Assembly (NCBI RefSeq): GCF_000738775.1
Contig: NZ_JPOC01000040.1
Location: 1 to 64,000 of the forward strand
Origin: Prescottella defluvii
GTDB taxonomy: Bacteria; Actinomycetota; Actinomycetes; Mycobacteriales; Mycobacteriaceae
Length of the DNA stretch: 64,000 bases
Direction of reading: 5' to 3'
Below the pieces are notes generated by a model, which searched no databases, was not told the origin of the DNA, and saw only the letters and a list, made by a program, of their open reading frames with translations. Shown one piece after another: positions 53,356 through 62,002 of the stretch. Both the position numbers and the translations under genes were made by a program. The first letter of the stretch is position 1, and each line of letters begins with the position of its first letter.

Positions 53356-55235
53356 CCGCCGGAGTCTCGACGGAACGCGAAGGCGGACAGCATATCCGCT
53401 TCACATCGGGTGCGTCGGTGTCGCCGGATGCGACCGGATTCGCCCACATCGTCGACGACGGGGGATACCCGTGGGCCGTGCAGCGGTTCCTGTCCGGCCG
53501 GCACGGCAGCACGGACCGTCGCGTCGAGTTGCCCGTGCCCGGCCCCGTCACGCGGATCGTGCATTCGGCGGACAGCGGGTGGCTCGCGTGCCAGGTCGCG
53601 CCGCACGGTGGCAACCGCACCCAGGTGTGGGTCGTGCAGACCGACCCGCAGGACCGCTCGGCCCGCCTGGTCGGGTCACAGCGCGCGGTCTCGACCGAGC
53701 TGATCGGCTGGGACGGGAACCTGGTGGTGCTCACCGCGACCGACGAGGACGGTGTGGCCGAGGCCAGGTTGGTGGATCCACAGAGCCAGGACATCGTCGT
53801 CCTCGACCGTCGTGTCGGCAGCTTCCTCGTCGACGCGTGGGACGGATCGGCGCTGCTGCGGGTGGGCCCGCGCGGGCATCGTGAACTGCTGCTGCAGCGC
53901 GCCGACGGAAGTCGGATCCCGCTGCTGCCCGCAGACTTCGGGTCGACCACCGATGCGGGGGTTCTCCTCGACGACCACCGCCTGCTGGGTGTGCTCGGCC
54001 AGCATCGGTCGCCCTGGGCATCGAGCGAGGGTGAGCCGGACAAGTACATCCGCGCGCTCGTGCGCAGCGACAACGGGGCCGAGTTCGCGCGACTGCTCGG
54101 TGTGGCGGCGTCCGAGCGTGGCGTCTCCTACCGGGTGCTGGCCGAGCGGGACAACTGCGGACTCGACGAATTCGTCGTCAGTGACGACCACAGCACCGTG
54201 GCACTGCTGTGGAACTACAAGGGCCTGAGCGAATTACAGATCCTGCATCTCGCGGACGGCACGTTCGATTCTCCGATCGGTCTGCCGGGACTGGTGGCGT
54301 CGGAGCTGAGCATCAGTGCCGACGGCTCGTTGCTCGCAGTCACGGTGGAGGGGCCCGGGATGCCGCCGTCGGTGGAGATCGTCGACCCGCGGACGGGTGA
54401 GTGGGGTCCGGTGGAGCCGGCCCGGACCCGGATCGCCCGGGCCGACGCCCCGCTGCTCGTCGAGCTCACCGCGCGCGACGGGCTGCCCCTGACCGGGTGG
54501 CTGTACCGCGCGCCGGGGAACGAACCCGGTCCGGTGATGCTGTGGTTCCACGGCGGACCGGAGCTCCAGGAACGCCCCGGATACAGCGACTACTTCCCGG
54601 CGCTGGTCGCGGCCGGGATCACCGTCTTCGCGCCGAACGTGCGCGGCTCGGGCGGATTCGGCCGCACCTTCATGCACGCCGACGAGCGGTACGGCCGATT
54701 CGCGGGCATCGACGACGTCGCGGACTGTGTCCGCCACGTCGTCGACAACGGCGTTGCCGACCCCGCGCGGATCGCGTGCGCCGGGCATTCGTACGGCGGC
54801 TATCTGACGTTGGCGGCCCTGACGTTCCACCCCGACCTGTTCGCGACCGGTATCGCCGTCTGCGGCATGAGCAACCTCGAGACCTTCTACGCCAACACCG
54901 AGCCGTGGATCGCGGCCGCCGCCTATCCCAAGTACGGGCACCCCGAGCACGACCGGGAACTGCTGGCGGAACTGTCGCCGATCCACCGCGTCGACGCCCT
55001 GCGGGCACCGGTGCTGGTGGTGCACGGCGCCCACGACACCAATGTGCCGGTCAGCGAGTCGGAACAGGTGGTGGCGTCGGTGCGGGCCCACGGCGGTGTC
55101 GCCGAACTGCTGCTGTTCGACGACGAGGGCCACGACATCGTCAAGCGGGAGAACCGGGACACGCTGGCGAAGACGATGGTGAAGTGGCTGACCAGCCGGC
55201 TGGCCCGGTCCGGCGCCCGGGTGTCGGCGATCTGA
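53352..55235 (+). CDS. S9 family serine peptidase (prolyl oligopeptidase/acylaminoacyl peptidase type)
   Basis: This 627-residue protein has an N-terminal beta-propeller of about 370 residues and a C-terminal alpha/beta hydrolase. The nucleophile is in GHSYGGY, the acid in GAHDTNVP and the base in EGHDI. Enzymes of this group act on small peptides, often blocked at the N-terminus, in the cytoplasm; there is no signal peptide. The GTG at 53352 overlaps the amidotransferase stop by four bases. It may trim or degrade the peptide made by the two upstream enzymes. Confidence 0.9.
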   Translation: MTAGVSTEREGGQHIRFTSGASVSPDATGFAHIVDDGGYPWAVQRFLSGRHGSTDRRVELPVPGPVTRIVHSADSGWLACQVAPHGGNRTQVWVVQTDPQDRSARLVGSQRAVSTELIGWDGNLVVLTATDEDGVAEARLVDPQSQDIVVLDRRVGSFLVDAWDGSALLRVGPRGHRELLLQRADGSRIPLLPADFGSTTDAGVLLDDHRLLGVLGQHRSPWASSEGEPDKYIRALVRSDNGAEFARLLGVAASERGVSYRVLAERDNCGLDEFVVSDDHSTVALLWNYKGLSELQILHLADGTFDSPIGLPGLVASELSISADGSLLAVTVEGPGMPPSVEIVDPRTGEWGPVEPARTRIARADAPLLVELTARDGLPLTGWLYRAPGNEPGPVMLWFHGGPELQERPGYSDYFPALVAAGITVFAPNVRGSGGFGRTFMHADERYGRFAGIDDVADCVRHVVDNGVADPARIACAGHSYGGYLTLAALTFHPDLFATGIAVCGMSNLETFYANTEPWIAAAAYPKYGHPEHDRELLAELSPIHRVDALRAPVLVVHGAHDTNVPVSESEQVVASVRAHGGVAELLLFDDEGHDIVKRENRDTLAKTMVKWLTSRLARSGARVSAI

Positions 55236-55249
55236 CGGGGGTGCTGCCC

Positions 55250-56377
55250 ATGCGTATCGACAACGACCGGCTCGTCGCGTGGCGGCGGGATCTGCACGCC
55301 CACCCCGAACTGTCCTTCGCCGAGTTCCGGACGACCGCGCTGGTGCGCGATCACCTGGCTTCGCTCGGGCTCGATCCGGTCGTCCTGCCGGCCGGCACCG
55401 GCCTGTGGTGCGACGTCGGGCCCGACACCCCGACGTGCGTCGCGTTGCGGGCCGACCTCGACGCGCTCCCGCTGACGGAGGCCACCGGTGCGCCGTACGC
55501 GTCCACGGTCGACGGCGTGAGCCACGCGTGCGGACACGACGCACACACCGCGATGCTTCTCGAGGCCGCGACCGCGCTCGTCGCCGAGCCACCGCGGCAG
55601 CGGGTGCGGTTGATCTTCCAGCCGGGGGAGGAGACGACCCCGGGAGGTTCGCTCGACGTCGTCGCGGCCGGTGCCCTCGAGGGTGTCTCGCGAATCTTCG
55701 CCCTGCACTGCGCACCTCAGCTCGAGGTCGGCCAACTCGCCACCCGCGCGGGCCCGATCACGTCGTCCGGTGCGATGCTCACGGTGCGACTCTCCTCCCC
55801 GGGCGGGCATTCGGCACGTCCGCACCTGACGGGCGATCTCATCCACGCTGCGGCCGTACTGGTGACCGGGCTGGCGTCGGTGCTCGATCGCCGACTCGAC
55901 GCCCGCACAGCCACCGTGCTGACGTGGGGTCGCATCCGGGCCGGCCGGGTCGGCAACGCGATACCGGAGTCGGGGGAACTGGTGGGCACGCTGCGCAGTG
56001 CGTCGCACCAGACGTGGGCGACGGTGGAACCACTGGTGCGACGCGCCGTCTCGGACCTGCTCGCACCCTACGGGGTGGACCACGAACTGGACTACGTGCA
56101 GGGCGTACCGCCGGTGGTCAACGACCCCGAGGCGACCGGCGAACTGATCGCCGCGATCGCGTCCGTAGTGGGTCTCGAGAATCTGGCCGAGGCCGGACAG
56201 TCCAGCGGCGGTGAGGATTTCGCGTGGTACCTCGAACACGTTCCCGGTGCCATGGCGCGGCTGGGTGTCTGGGACGGCACCAGCCCGCGGCACGATCTTC
56301 ACACGCCGAACTTCGACCTGGACGAGCGTGCCCTCGTGTACGGCGTGCGGACCCTCCTCGCGCTGGCGTACGCCTGA
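55250..56377 (+). CDS. M20 family amidohydrolase
   Basis: This 375-residue M20D-type metallohydrolase (relatives: N-acyl-amino-acid amidohydrolases, hippurate hydrolase) has the metal-binding motifs HAHPELSFAE, ALRADLDALPL, HACGHDAHTAMLL, QPGEET and a final GGEDFAWYLE. It removes acyl or aminoacyl groups from amides. It lies 14 bases after the S9 peptidase gene as the fourth gene of the unit. The ATG at 55250 is used; a GTG nine bases upstream is possible. Confidence 0.92.
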   Translation: MRIDNDRLVAWRRDLHAHPELSFAEFRTTALVRDHLASLGLDPVVLPAGTGLWCDVGPDTPTCVALRADLDALPLTEATGAPYASTVDGVSHACGHDAHTAMLLEAATALVAEPPRQRVRLIFQPGEETTPGGSLDVVAAGALEGVSRIFALHCAPQLEVGQLATRAGPITSSGAMLTVRLSSPGGHSARPHLTGDLIHAAAVLVTGLASVLDRRLDARTATVLTWGRIRAGRVGNAIPESGELVGTLRSASHQTWATVEPLVRRAVSDLLAPYGVDHELDYVQGVPPVVNDPEATGELIAAIASVVGLENLAEAGQSSGGEDFAWYLEHVPGAMARLGVWDGTSPRHDLHTPNFDLDERALVYGVRTLLALAYA

Positions 56378-56408
56378 GCGTGCTCCGCGCGTCCGGCCGC
56401 GTCGAGGG

Positions 56409-56996
56409 TCAGGACGGGTGGTGTGGTCGGGTGGCGGCCAGCACGATTCCGACGATTCGGTCCAACTCCTCAGCGGATGCTCTGCGGCCGAGCATCATCG
56501 GGCCCATGAACAAGGGGGCGGCCAACGCATTCACCATGGCCTCGGGCGTGTGGTCGGCATTGGCCTCGCCTCGGTCGATCGCGCGCTGCGCCATCTGTCG
56601 CCACGCATCGAGAACGGGCTTGTACTGCTCGAGGACGAGCTGGTTGAAATCGGGGTAACGCCGGCTCGCCATGAGTGCCGCCGAGGCGACCTCGACGGGG
56701 CTGTCCGCGTACTCGGCGATCTGTTCTGCGAAGGCGCGGACGTCGGACTGCCACGACCCCGTGTCCGGCGGGTCGACCTGGCGGACGTGCATCGACACCG
56801 CCTCGACGAGTAGATCGTTGTGCGTGGGCCACCACCGGTAGATCGTCTTGCGGCTGACGCCGGCGCGGGCAGCGACCTCGACGGTGGTGAAGTCGAGGCG
56901 TCCTTCGGCAAGAAATCCCAGGCATGCCTCGCCGACCGCGGCACGTACCTTCTCGCTCCGGCCACCGGTTCGCACCCGCTCGGGCTTGTCGCTCAA
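56409..56996 (-). CDS. TetR family transcriptional repressor
   Basis: This 195-residue protein has an N-terminal TetR helix-turn-helix (DFTTVEVAARAGVSRKTIYRWWPTHNDLLVEAV) and a helical ligand-binding domain with a TetR_C-type end. It is divergent from the FAD-oxidase gene and most likely controls it through the imperfect palindrome at 57023-57044. The start is a TTG at 56996 with AAGGAG upstream; no ATG is available. The inducer is unknown. Confidence 0.9.
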   Translation of the reverse strand: MSDKPERVRTGGRSEKVRAAVGEACLGFLAEGRLDFTTVEVAARAGVSRKTIYRWWPTHNDLLVEAVSMHVRQVDPPDTGSWQSDVRAFAEQIAEYADSPVEVASAALMASRRYPDFNQLVLEQYKPVLDAWRQMAQRAIDRGEANADHTPEAMVNALAAPLFMGPMMLGRRASAEELDRIVGIVLAATRPHHPS

Positions 56997-57022
56997 CGCC
57001 GTCTCCTTCTCCGCAACAAACT

Positions 57023-57044
57023 GTTAACGACACATGGTGTTGAC
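57023..57044. promoter_or_regulatory. Candidate TetR operator
   Basis: Half-sites GTTAAC (57023-57028) and GTTGAC (57039-57044), the second matching the complement of the first at five of six bases, frame the centre GACACATGGT. They lie in the 193-base gap between the TetR gene and the oxidase gene. The size and position fit a TetR-family operator. Confidence 0.4.
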
Positions 57045-57189
57045 TTAGCCTGGTCGGCGATGGATGATTTCCGTCACACGCAGCCGAACAGGCCGCTCCA
57101 GCCTCTCAGAGCATTGCGGCCGTGACGGCATCGCGATCGAGCCTTGCGCGTGGCGAAGTCGGAACCAGACCAGTCAACGAGGAGAATTG

Positions 57190-58434
57190 ATGCACGATGA
57201 AGGTTGTTTCGATGTCGTCGTCGTCGGGGCGGGGCCCCTGGGTGCGGCCACCGCGCGGCACCTGACGGAACGTGGCGCCACGGTGCTCGTCGTCGGACCG
57301 GACGAGCCCTCGGGGTTCGCGGACCACGACGGAGTGTGGGCCGGCTACTACGACCAGGGGCGACTGGCGCACGTCCTCGAGGTTCCGCTCATGACCTCGA
57401 TGCTGGCGATGAGGTCGATCCGGCGCTTCGCCGATCTGCAGGAACGTACCGGTGTGCAGTTCGCGACGCCGCGGCAGTCGCTGACGGTCATGCCCGACGA
57501 CTCCGAGGGGGGCGGGCTCGCCGACTGGTTCAATCGAGGACTGCTCGCTGACAACGCCGCCGATCTGAACGTTGCCGTAGAGCAATTCAGCGCCGAAGAG
57601 TTGCGGCGGGAATACCCGGACCTGCGGTTCGCGCCCGGCCACGTCGGCATCGTGCAGCGTGACGCCTTCATCGTGAATCCGCGCGGGTTGGTGCAGGCCG
57701 AACTGGCCGCCGCGGTCGCCCAGGGCGCCGTGCTGGTCCGCGACGTGGTCGACAGCGTCGAACGCACGGAGCAGGGGGTTCGCGTCGTCTCCCGGTCGGG
57801 ACCAGCCTGGCGTGCCGGAAAAGTGGTCATCGCAACGGGTGCCGCGACCAACGTCGGTGGTCTCCTTCCGAAGTCGCTGGACATGCGGACCTACGGTGCG
57901 ACGGTCGTCCTCGTCGAGGTGTCGGATCCGGCCGAGTTCGACATTCCAGCCATGATGTACCTGAAGGCATCCGGTGAGGAGATGGTCTTCGGCGGAATCG
58001 TCATGTCGCCGCTGCAGTATCCGGATGGCCGGTGGTATCTGAAGTGTTCCGGTAGAAGCCTTCTCGACAACCCGCTCGATTCCGCCGAGGCGATCGCGCG
58101 CTGGGTGCGCACCGGCGGCCGCCGGCAGGACATCGACGAATCACTGGATCTGCTCGCCGAACTGCTCCCGGGAAAGACCCTCGGTGCCGCCCGTACGCGG
58201 CCGTGCATGGTGTGCGAGACGCCGACCGGACTGCCCTACATCGATCTGGTGGACGAGCGCACGGTTGTGGCGATCGAGGGCGAGCGGGGTGCAATGGCCG
58301 CCGACGAAATCGGCCGACTCACTGCAGGTCTCGCGATCGACGGGGCATGGACCGACGGGATACCGCACGCGGCCTTCCAGGCTCGGTGGGCAACGGACGT
58401 CGTGTCCCCGCTGCGGGAGGTCGCCACGGCCTGA
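57190..58434 (+). CDS. FAD-dependent amino acid/amine oxidoreductase (DAO family)
   Basis: This 414-residue flavoprotein of the DadA/sarcosine-oxidase type has an N-terminal Rossmann motif (DVVVVGAGPLGAATARHL) and a C-terminal FAD-contact region (GLPYIDLVDERTVVAIEGERGAMAADEIGRLTAGLAI). Enzymes of this family oxidise amines or D-amino acids to imines. The ATG at 57190 has GGAG five bases upstream. A Rid protein gene follows after 36 bases. The substrate cannot be read from the sequence. Confidence 0.87.
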   Translation: MHDEGCFDVVVVGAGPLGAATARHLTERGATVLVVGPDEPSGFADHDGVWAGYYDQGRLAHVLEVPLMTSMLAMRSIRRFADLQERTGVQFATPRQSLTVMPDDSEGGGLADWFNRGLLADNAADLNVAVEQFSAEELRREYPDLRFAPGHVGIVQRDAFIVNPRGLVQAELAAAVAQGAVLVRDVVDSVERTEQGVRVVSRSGPAWRAGKVVIATGAATNVGGLLPKSLDMRTYGATVVLVEVSDPAEFDIPAMMYLKASGEEMVFGGIVMSPLQYPDGRWYLKCSGRSLLDNPLDSAEAIARWVRTGGRRQDIDESLDLLAELLPGKTLGAARTRPCMVCETPTGLPYIDLVDERTVVAIEGERGAMAADEIGRLTAGLAIDGAWTDGIPHAAFQARWATDVVSPLREVATA

Positions 58435-58470
58435 CCCGGTCAATGTACCCACCTAGAAAAGGACCCCCAG

Positions 58471-58884
58471 ATGTTGTCTTCGAACGGCCCAATCGTGCCT
58501 CCGGAGTTGGACCACGTATACCGGCACTGGCATATCGCTCCTGCCGTCCGAGCCGGGGACTTCGTCATTTGCTCAGGAGTGCTCGGGCAGCATCCCGACG
58601 GCACCATCCCGAATGACCCCTCGACGCAGTTCACGCTGGCTTTCGAAAACCTCGAACGTATCCTCGCTGCCGCCGGCGCCGTGCTGGCCCATGTGGTCGA
58701 ACTGGTGACCTTTCACACGGACCTGGAAGGCGACCTGCGCGCCTTCACGGCGGTCAAGGAACGGTTCATTCGCGAGCCGTACCCGGCGTGGACCGCGGTC
58801 GGAGTAGCCCATCTCGGAGCCGGCTCGGCCGGGAACCCGCGAGTCGAGATGAAGGCCACCGCCTATCTCGCAGACGCCTCCTGA
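58471..58884 (+). CDS. Rid family (YjgF/YER057c) protein lacking the catalytic arginine
   Basis: This 137-residue trimer-forming Rid-fold protein has GDFVICSGVLGQHPDGTI, DPSTQFTLAFENLERILAAAGA and VELVTFHTD. Archetypal RidA deaminates reactive imines with an arginine in a PARxxV motif; here that motif reads YPAWTAV, with tryptophan in place of the arginine. It therefore probably belongs to a Rid subfamily without classical imine deaminase activity. Its place behind an imine-producing flavoprotein still suggests action on that product. Confidence 0.88.
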   Translation: MLSSNGPIVPPELDHVYRHWHIAPAVRAGDFVICSGVLGQHPDGTIPNDPSTQFTLAFENLERILAAAGAVLAHVVELVTFHTDLEGDLRAFTAVKERFIREPYPAWTAVGVAHLGAGSAGNPRVEMKATAYLADAS

Positions 58885-58923
58885 CTGCTCGAGCCTTCCA
58901 CTTCTCGGCGATGCTCCACCGCC

Positions 58924-58953
58924 TCTCTGTGCCGGCACGCGTACCGGCACAGA
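58924..58953 (+). terminator. Stem-loop after the Rid gene
   Basis: CTCTGTGCCGG pairs with CCGGCACAGAG (11 bp) around CACGCGTA, 39 bases past the Rid stop codon. It separates the oxidase-Rid unit from the MFS gene, which may then have its own promoter or be expressed by read-through. Confidence 0.65.
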
Positions 58954-59135
58954 GGGGAGGTCGCTGACTGCCCTTGTGCAGCAGTAATTGTCGGCGAACG
59001 ATCCATGATTTCGCGATCGCGCCTACCCGCGCCTACCGATCTCTGATCGGCGGTTCCATCGCTCTGTCCCACGCTCGTGCCTTCCTGCACGAGTGGGGTT
59101 GCACCGATCCCTCATCAAGGTTGAAAGGCCCGCTT

Positions 59136-60620
59136 ATGGATCCCGCATTCCACGGTGGTGACACTATCGTCGCGACCGGACACCCCGCAGCTTCCGGCAT
59201 CGGAAGCTGGACACCACGACTCGTGCTCTCGTTCGTCTCCATGGTGCTGGTACTGGAGATGCTCGCCTGTAGCTACTTGATGGTTTCTGTTGCACTGCCG
59301 CAGATTTCGTCGCACTTCCACACCACGCAGGGGGTGTGGATCATCACGGCCTTCCTGTTGGTCGGGGCCGTGGCGTCGCCGCTGCTCGGAAAGCTGGCCG
59401 ATACCCACGGGAAACGGAAGGTGCTGCTCGCCTGCGTTCTGCTCGCGGCTGTCGGTGCGCTGGTCGCCGCGGTGGCTCCGACGCTTCCGATTCTCGTGCT
59501 GGGCTGGGCCCTGACCGGACTCCTCAGCCCGTGCCTGTTCCTGGTGTATGCGCTGATCCGGGACGTGTACCCGCCGCGGACGGTCACGATGGCGGTGAGC
59601 ATCTCCACCACCGGTATGGGACTGATCGCGGTACCTGCGCCCTTCCTCGCCGGTTGGATCATCGACAACTTCGGATTTCGTGGCGTCTTCTGGTTCTTCG
59701 TCATCGGGCTCTCGCTGTTGGCGGTGATCATCCGAGCCACCACGGAGGAGTCGCCGATCAGGCTTCCGGCGCGAATCGATTTGATCGGAGCGATGCTCCT
59801 CGGGATCGGCCTCGCCGGACTGCTGCTCGGCATCAGCTTCGGACCCGACTGGGGGTGGACCGCACCCGCCACGCTGGCCTGGCTGGCCGTCGGACTGATG
59901 TTCATGCTCGCCTGGTACATATCCGCCGGTAAGCTCCGCGACCCAATCATCGATCTCTCGATCCTGTCGCAGCGCCCCGTCGCGCTGACCTCGCTCAGCT
60001 CGGGTCTGTGCTGGGCCGCCATCGCAGCCTTCGTCATGTTGCTCCCGATGATGGTCATGACGCCGGGCGACATCGGTCTCGGCTACGGATTCGGCGCCGA
60101 CGCAGGAGAATACGCGTGGTTCCACGCTCCCGAAGCAGCGATGACCTTGGTGGGTGGATTCATCGTCGGTGCTCTGGTCCCGCGAGTTCGCCCCAAATCG
60201 ATGATGGTCACCGGACTCGTCCTGATCACTGCGGGAAGCGTGCTCCTCGCGGTCACGCACGACTCCAAGACCATTGTCATCCTGCTCGCCGCAGCCGTCG
60301 GGCTGGGTGGAGGGATGGGATACGCGGCCACCCCGAATCTGCTCATCGAGGCTGTCCCACCACAGCTTCTGGCCACGGCCGGCGCCATCTCGTCCACCGC
60401 GGGCAACCTGCTTCCCGCGATCCTGCCGGTACTCGTCTTCGCGATGTTGAACTCGCACATCGCGATCGCTGCCGAAGACGGCGTGCTGTACTCGAACGCC
60501 GGCATCTCCATCGGATTCGCGATGGTCGCCGGTGCGGCGCTACTCGGCGCCCTGGCTGCCATCGCGATTCCCCGATCGATCCGGCAGGCGGACGCGCCGT
60601 CTGCAGCCGTGGCCGACTGA
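59136..60620 (+). CDS. MFS transporter, drug/H+ antiporter-like
   Basis: This 494-residue carrier has about 14 hydrophobic segments. MFS motif A is visible between helices 2 and 3 (GKLADTHGKRKVLL), and the first helix ends LMVSVALPQISSHF, as in DHA2-type exporters. The ATG at 59136 follows GAAAGG by seven bases; an earlier in-frame start at 58974 would add an unlikely polar extension across a hairpin. It lies downstream of the oxidase-Rid genes and may import their substrate or export a product. Confidence 0.88.
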   Translation: MDPAFHGGDTIVATGHPAASGIGSWTPRLVLSFVSMVLVLEMLACSYLMVSVALPQISSHFHTTQGVWIITAFLLVGAVASPLLGKLADTHGKRKVLLACVLLAAVGALVAAVAPTLPILVLGWALTGLLSPCLFLVYALIRDVYPPRTVTMAVSISTTGMGLIAVPAPFLAGWIIDNFGFRGVFWFFVIGLSLLAVIIRATTEESPIRLPARIDLIGAMLLGIGLAGLLLGISFGPDWGWTAPATLAWLAVGLMFMLAWYISAGKLRDPIIDLSILSQRPVALTSLSSGLCWAAIAAFVMLLPMMVMTPGDIGLGYGFGADAGEYAWFHAPEAAMTLVGGFIVGALVPRVRPKSMMVTGLVLITAGSVLLAVTHDSKTIVILLAAAVGLGGGMGYAATPNLLIEAVPPQLLATAGAISSTAGNLLPAILPVLVFAMLNSHIAIAAEDGVLYSNAGISIGFAMVAGAALLGALAAIAIPRSIRQADAPSAAVAD

Positions 60621-60704
60621 CCGCTAGCGTGGAGGTGCTCTGTCGGTAGAGGGGGTCGGCCGTGTCATCGTGGGACGGTCGAGACTGCGTCACAGGAGGC
60701 TGTC

Positions 60705-61328
60705 ATGGGGTTCTATACCGATCGGATCGTCCCGCACCTGGTGGAGGCCTCGTGTGGGATGTCGCTGACCGAATCGTCGCGGAAGCGGGCGTGCGCGGGC
60801 CTGCACGGCCGCGTGCTCGAGATCGGTTTCGGGTCGGGACTCAACGTCCCGTTCTACCCGGCCGCCGTCGACTCGGTCAGCGCCGTCGAGCCGGCCGACG
60901 AGGCCTGGAAACTCGCCGGCCGGCGACTCGCCCGATCCGGTGTCCCTGTCGAGCGGTCCGGCCTCGACGGGCAGTCGCTGCCGTTCCCCGACAACACGTT
61001 CGACACCGCCCTGTCGACCTGGACGATGTGCACGATCCCCGACGTGGATGCTGCGCTGCACGAGGTGCGTCGAGTCCTGAAACCCGGGGGCACCCTGCAC
61101 TTCGTCGAACACGGGCTCGCGCCGCATTCCAAGGTGCAGCGTTGGCAGCGCAGGTTCGAGCCGATCCAGAAGACTGTCGCCGGTGGCTGCCACCTGACCC
61201 GCGACATCCCTGCCCTGGTTCGCGCCGCAGGCTTCGAGATCGCCGATCTCGACAGCTTCTACGAGAAGGGCGCGCCGAAGATCATGGGCGCCCTCTCACT
61301 CGGTGTCACAGCGCCCGTTCCGGGCTGA
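60705..61328 (+). CDS. Class I SAM-dependent methyltransferase
   Basis: This 207-residue Rossmann-fold methyltransferase of the UbiE/methyltransferase-11 type has SAM motif I VLEIGFGSGLNVPFYP, and post-motifs WTMCTIPD and VLKPGGTLHFVEHG. The ATG at 60705 has a strong AGGAGG site. The acceptor substrate is unknown; similar small proteins are common near lipid or quinone genes. A stem-loop follows at 61339. Confidence 0.9.
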   Translation: MGFYTDRIVPHLVEASCGMSLTESSRKRACAGLHGRVLEIGFGSGLNVPFYPAAVDSVSAVEPADEAWKLAGRRLARSGVPVERSGLDGQSLPFPDNTFDTALSTWTMCTIPDVDAALHEVRRVLKPGGTLHFVEHGLAPHSKVQRWQRRFEPIQKTVAGGCHLTRDIPALVRAAGFEIADLDSFYEKGAPKIMGALSLGVTAPVPG

Positions 61329-61338
61329 TCCGAAGCGT

Positions 61339-61364
61339 CGCGGCGGGGCCTCCGCCCTGCCGCG
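61339..61364 (+). terminator. Stem-loop after methyltransferase gene
   Basis: CGCGGCGGGGC pairs with GCCCTGCCGCG over 11 positions, one a G-U pair, around the loop CTCC. It begins ten bases after the methyltransferase stop codon. Confidence 0.65.
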
Positions 61365-61483
61365 GCACTGCTGCGCGATGCCGATGCGTCGGCACTTCAT
61401 CCGAAAGGTGTGAGTTCTCGGTCCGATTCAGCGCTTACGGTGCTGACAGGGCCGATCCGGCTCAAAACCTCGAGGAGATGATC

Positions 61484-61972
61484 ATGGCAGGAACATTGAC
61501 TGTCTGGAAGTTCGCATCCCCGACCGGAGCGGACACGGCGATCGCGACGTTGGAGGACCTGCAGAAGCAGGCATTGATCATCGTCCACGACGCGGCGGTC
61601 GTGAGCTGGCCGGAAGGGAAGAAGAAGCCGAGAACCCGCCAGCTCACCAACCTCGCCGGCGCGGGTGCCCTCGGCGGTGCCTTCTGGGGGTTGCTGTTCG
61701 GCATCCTGTTCTTCATCCCGCTGATCGGGGTTGCCGTCGGCGCCGCGGTCGGTGCGCTGAGTGGGGCACTGACCGACGTCGGAATCGACGACGACTTCAT
61801 CAAGCGGCTGAAGGAACAGATCACCCCTGGTACGTCGGCGCTGTTCGTGCTCACCTCCGACGCGACCCTCGACCGGGTCCATGACGAGTTCCACGGTCAG
61901 CACGGGGAACTGATCTCCACGAACCTGTCCCACGAGCAGGAAGCGCACCTTCGTGAGGTGTTCGCGGACTGA
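61484..61972 (+). CDS. DUF1269 family membrane-associated protein
   Basis: This 162-residue protein of the DUF1269 family opens with TVWKFASPTGADTAIATLEDLQKQALIIVHDAAVVSW. A central glycine-rich hydrophobic hairpin (about residues 60-92, GAGALGGAFWGLLFGILFFIPLIGVAVGAAVGAL) may insert into the membrane. It ends in a ferredoxin-like part with SALFVLTSDATLDRV. The role is unknown. The ATG at 61484 sits six bases after GAGGAG; an ATG at 61478 is too close. The AI-2E-type permease gene follows by 30 bases. Confidence 0.85.
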   Translation: MAGTLTVWKFASPTGADTAIATLEDLQKQALIIVHDAAVVSWPEGKKKPRTRQLTNLAGAGALGGAFWGLLFGILFFIPLIGVAVGAAVGALSGALTDVGIDDDFIKRLKEQITPGTSALFVLTSDATLDRVHDEFHGQHGELISTNLSHEQEAHLREVFAD

Positions 61973-62002
61973 TAGGCAGCGGAATCTGCTCCGGGAGGAA
62001 CG

